Below, piece after piece: positions 13,414 through 13,757 of a DNA stretch of 13,757 nucleotides. The position numbers and the translations under genes are program-made. The stretch covers positions 28,044 through 41,800 of the forward strand of contig PMJT01000062.1 of NCBI GenBank assembly GCA_003158495.1. The letters run 5' to 3'. Every line of letters begins with the position of its first letter. Position 1 is the stretch's first letter. The stretch comes from Chloroflexota bacterium. Lineage in GTDB: Bacteria > Chloroflexota > Limnocylindria > Limnocylindrales > CSP1-4. The notes beneath the pieces were generated by a model. That model made no database searches. It saw only the letters and a program-made list of their open reading frames with translations, and had not been told where the DNA came from.

Positions 13414-13757
13414 ATGCTCGACGGGAATGCGGTTCGGTCGGTCGACCGTGCTGCGTCACTCCTGATCGCTCTTGGGGAAACACAGGGAGAGGCAGGAGTC
13501 ACCGAGCTCGCGCGACGGCTCGGCCTCCACAAATCGACGGCCTCCAGGTTGCTCGCCACTCTCGAGAAGAGGGGCCTGGTCGAGCAGGACGACGACTCCG
13601 GCAAATACAGGCTCGGCTTGGCCGTGGTCCGGCTCGGTGGTCACGCCGAGCGCTCGCTCGACCTGCGTTCGATCGCAATCTCCGAGCTCGAGGCGCTCGC
13701 GCGCTCGATCCGCGAGACGACGACCCTCGAGGTTCTCGAGGGCGACGGCGTCTTGAC
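13414..13757 (+). CDS. IclR-family transcriptional regulator (3' end cut by window)
   Basis: The 114 visible residues begin with the IclR winged helix-turn-helix: SVDRAASLLIALGE, then GVTELARRLGLHKSTASRLLATLEKRGLVEQDDDSGKYRLG at about residues 28-70. The start of the ligand-binding domain follows (RSIAISELEALARSIRETTTLEVLEGDGV). IclR proteins bind a small metabolite and repress or activate catabolic genes, often their neighbours; the regulated genes presumably lie past the right edge or are the divergent aminotransferase operon. ATG 13414 is preceded by AGGAGA at 6-nt spacing and by a long structured leader. The ligand cannot be predicted from this part. Confidence 0.92.
   Translation, partial: MLDGNAVRSVDRAASLLIALGETQGEAGVTELARRLGLHKSTASRLLATLEKRGLVEQDDDSGKYRLGLAVVRLGGHAERSLDLRSIAISELEALARSIRETTTLEVLEGDGVL

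Overview
This is a very GC-rich bacterial window with almost no A/T-rich spacer DNA. Its gene content (HipA-type kinase with a DUF3037 partner, TPR protein, ECF sigma factor, methylase-like giant, DUF885 hydrolase, class V aminotransferase, IclR regulator) fits a Chloroflexota or Actinomycetota lineage. I favour Chloroflexota, but that is inference from general character, not from a marker gene. There is no rRNA, tRNA, transposase, integrase or CRISPR array in the window.

Layout. (1) 1-828: a multi-pass membrane protein of unknown function, open to the left edge. (2) 858-946: two perfect 40-bp copies of a direct repeat lie in front of a HipA-like kinase (993-1772). The kinase overlaps a DUF3037 protein (about 1753-2619) that carries an extra C-terminal domain. 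(3) A near-consensus promoter at 2675-2703 precedes a TPR protein with a conserved C-terminal domain and a strongly acidic tail (2820-3671). (4) On the minus strand, an ECF sigma factor (5581 to 5030) is translationally coupled to a roughly 10-helix membrane protein (5033 to 3747). An ECF-style promoter lies upstream of the sigma gene, suggesting a self-regulated sigma/membrane-sensor module. (5) 5765-8752: a 995-residue protein built from a degenerate DNA-methylase-like half with a split zinc ribbon, a Pro-rich linker, and a C-terminal half with a nuclease-like FEVE motif. (6) 8753-9164: a GC-rich non-coding gap with hairpins, then a DUF885 hydrolase (9165-10883). (7) On the minus strand, a class V aminotransferase of the cysteine-desulfurase-like type (12941 to 11580) is coupled to an ankyrin-repeat protein (11583 to 10891). 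This operon converges on the DUF885 gene with only 7 bp between stops. (8) 13165-13413: a promoter and a leader of about 210 nt, predicted to be highly structured, precede an IclR-family regulator cut by the right edge.

The most interesting items are the structured leader before the IclR gene, the methylase-like/nuclease-like fusion protein, the sigma factor with its non-canonical membrane partner, and the HipA/DUF3037 pair with an extra domain. Most ORF starts were re-chosen from ribosome binding sites, -10 elements or family boundaries. High GC leaves long open frames on the antisense strand and in alternative frames, and these were ignored.
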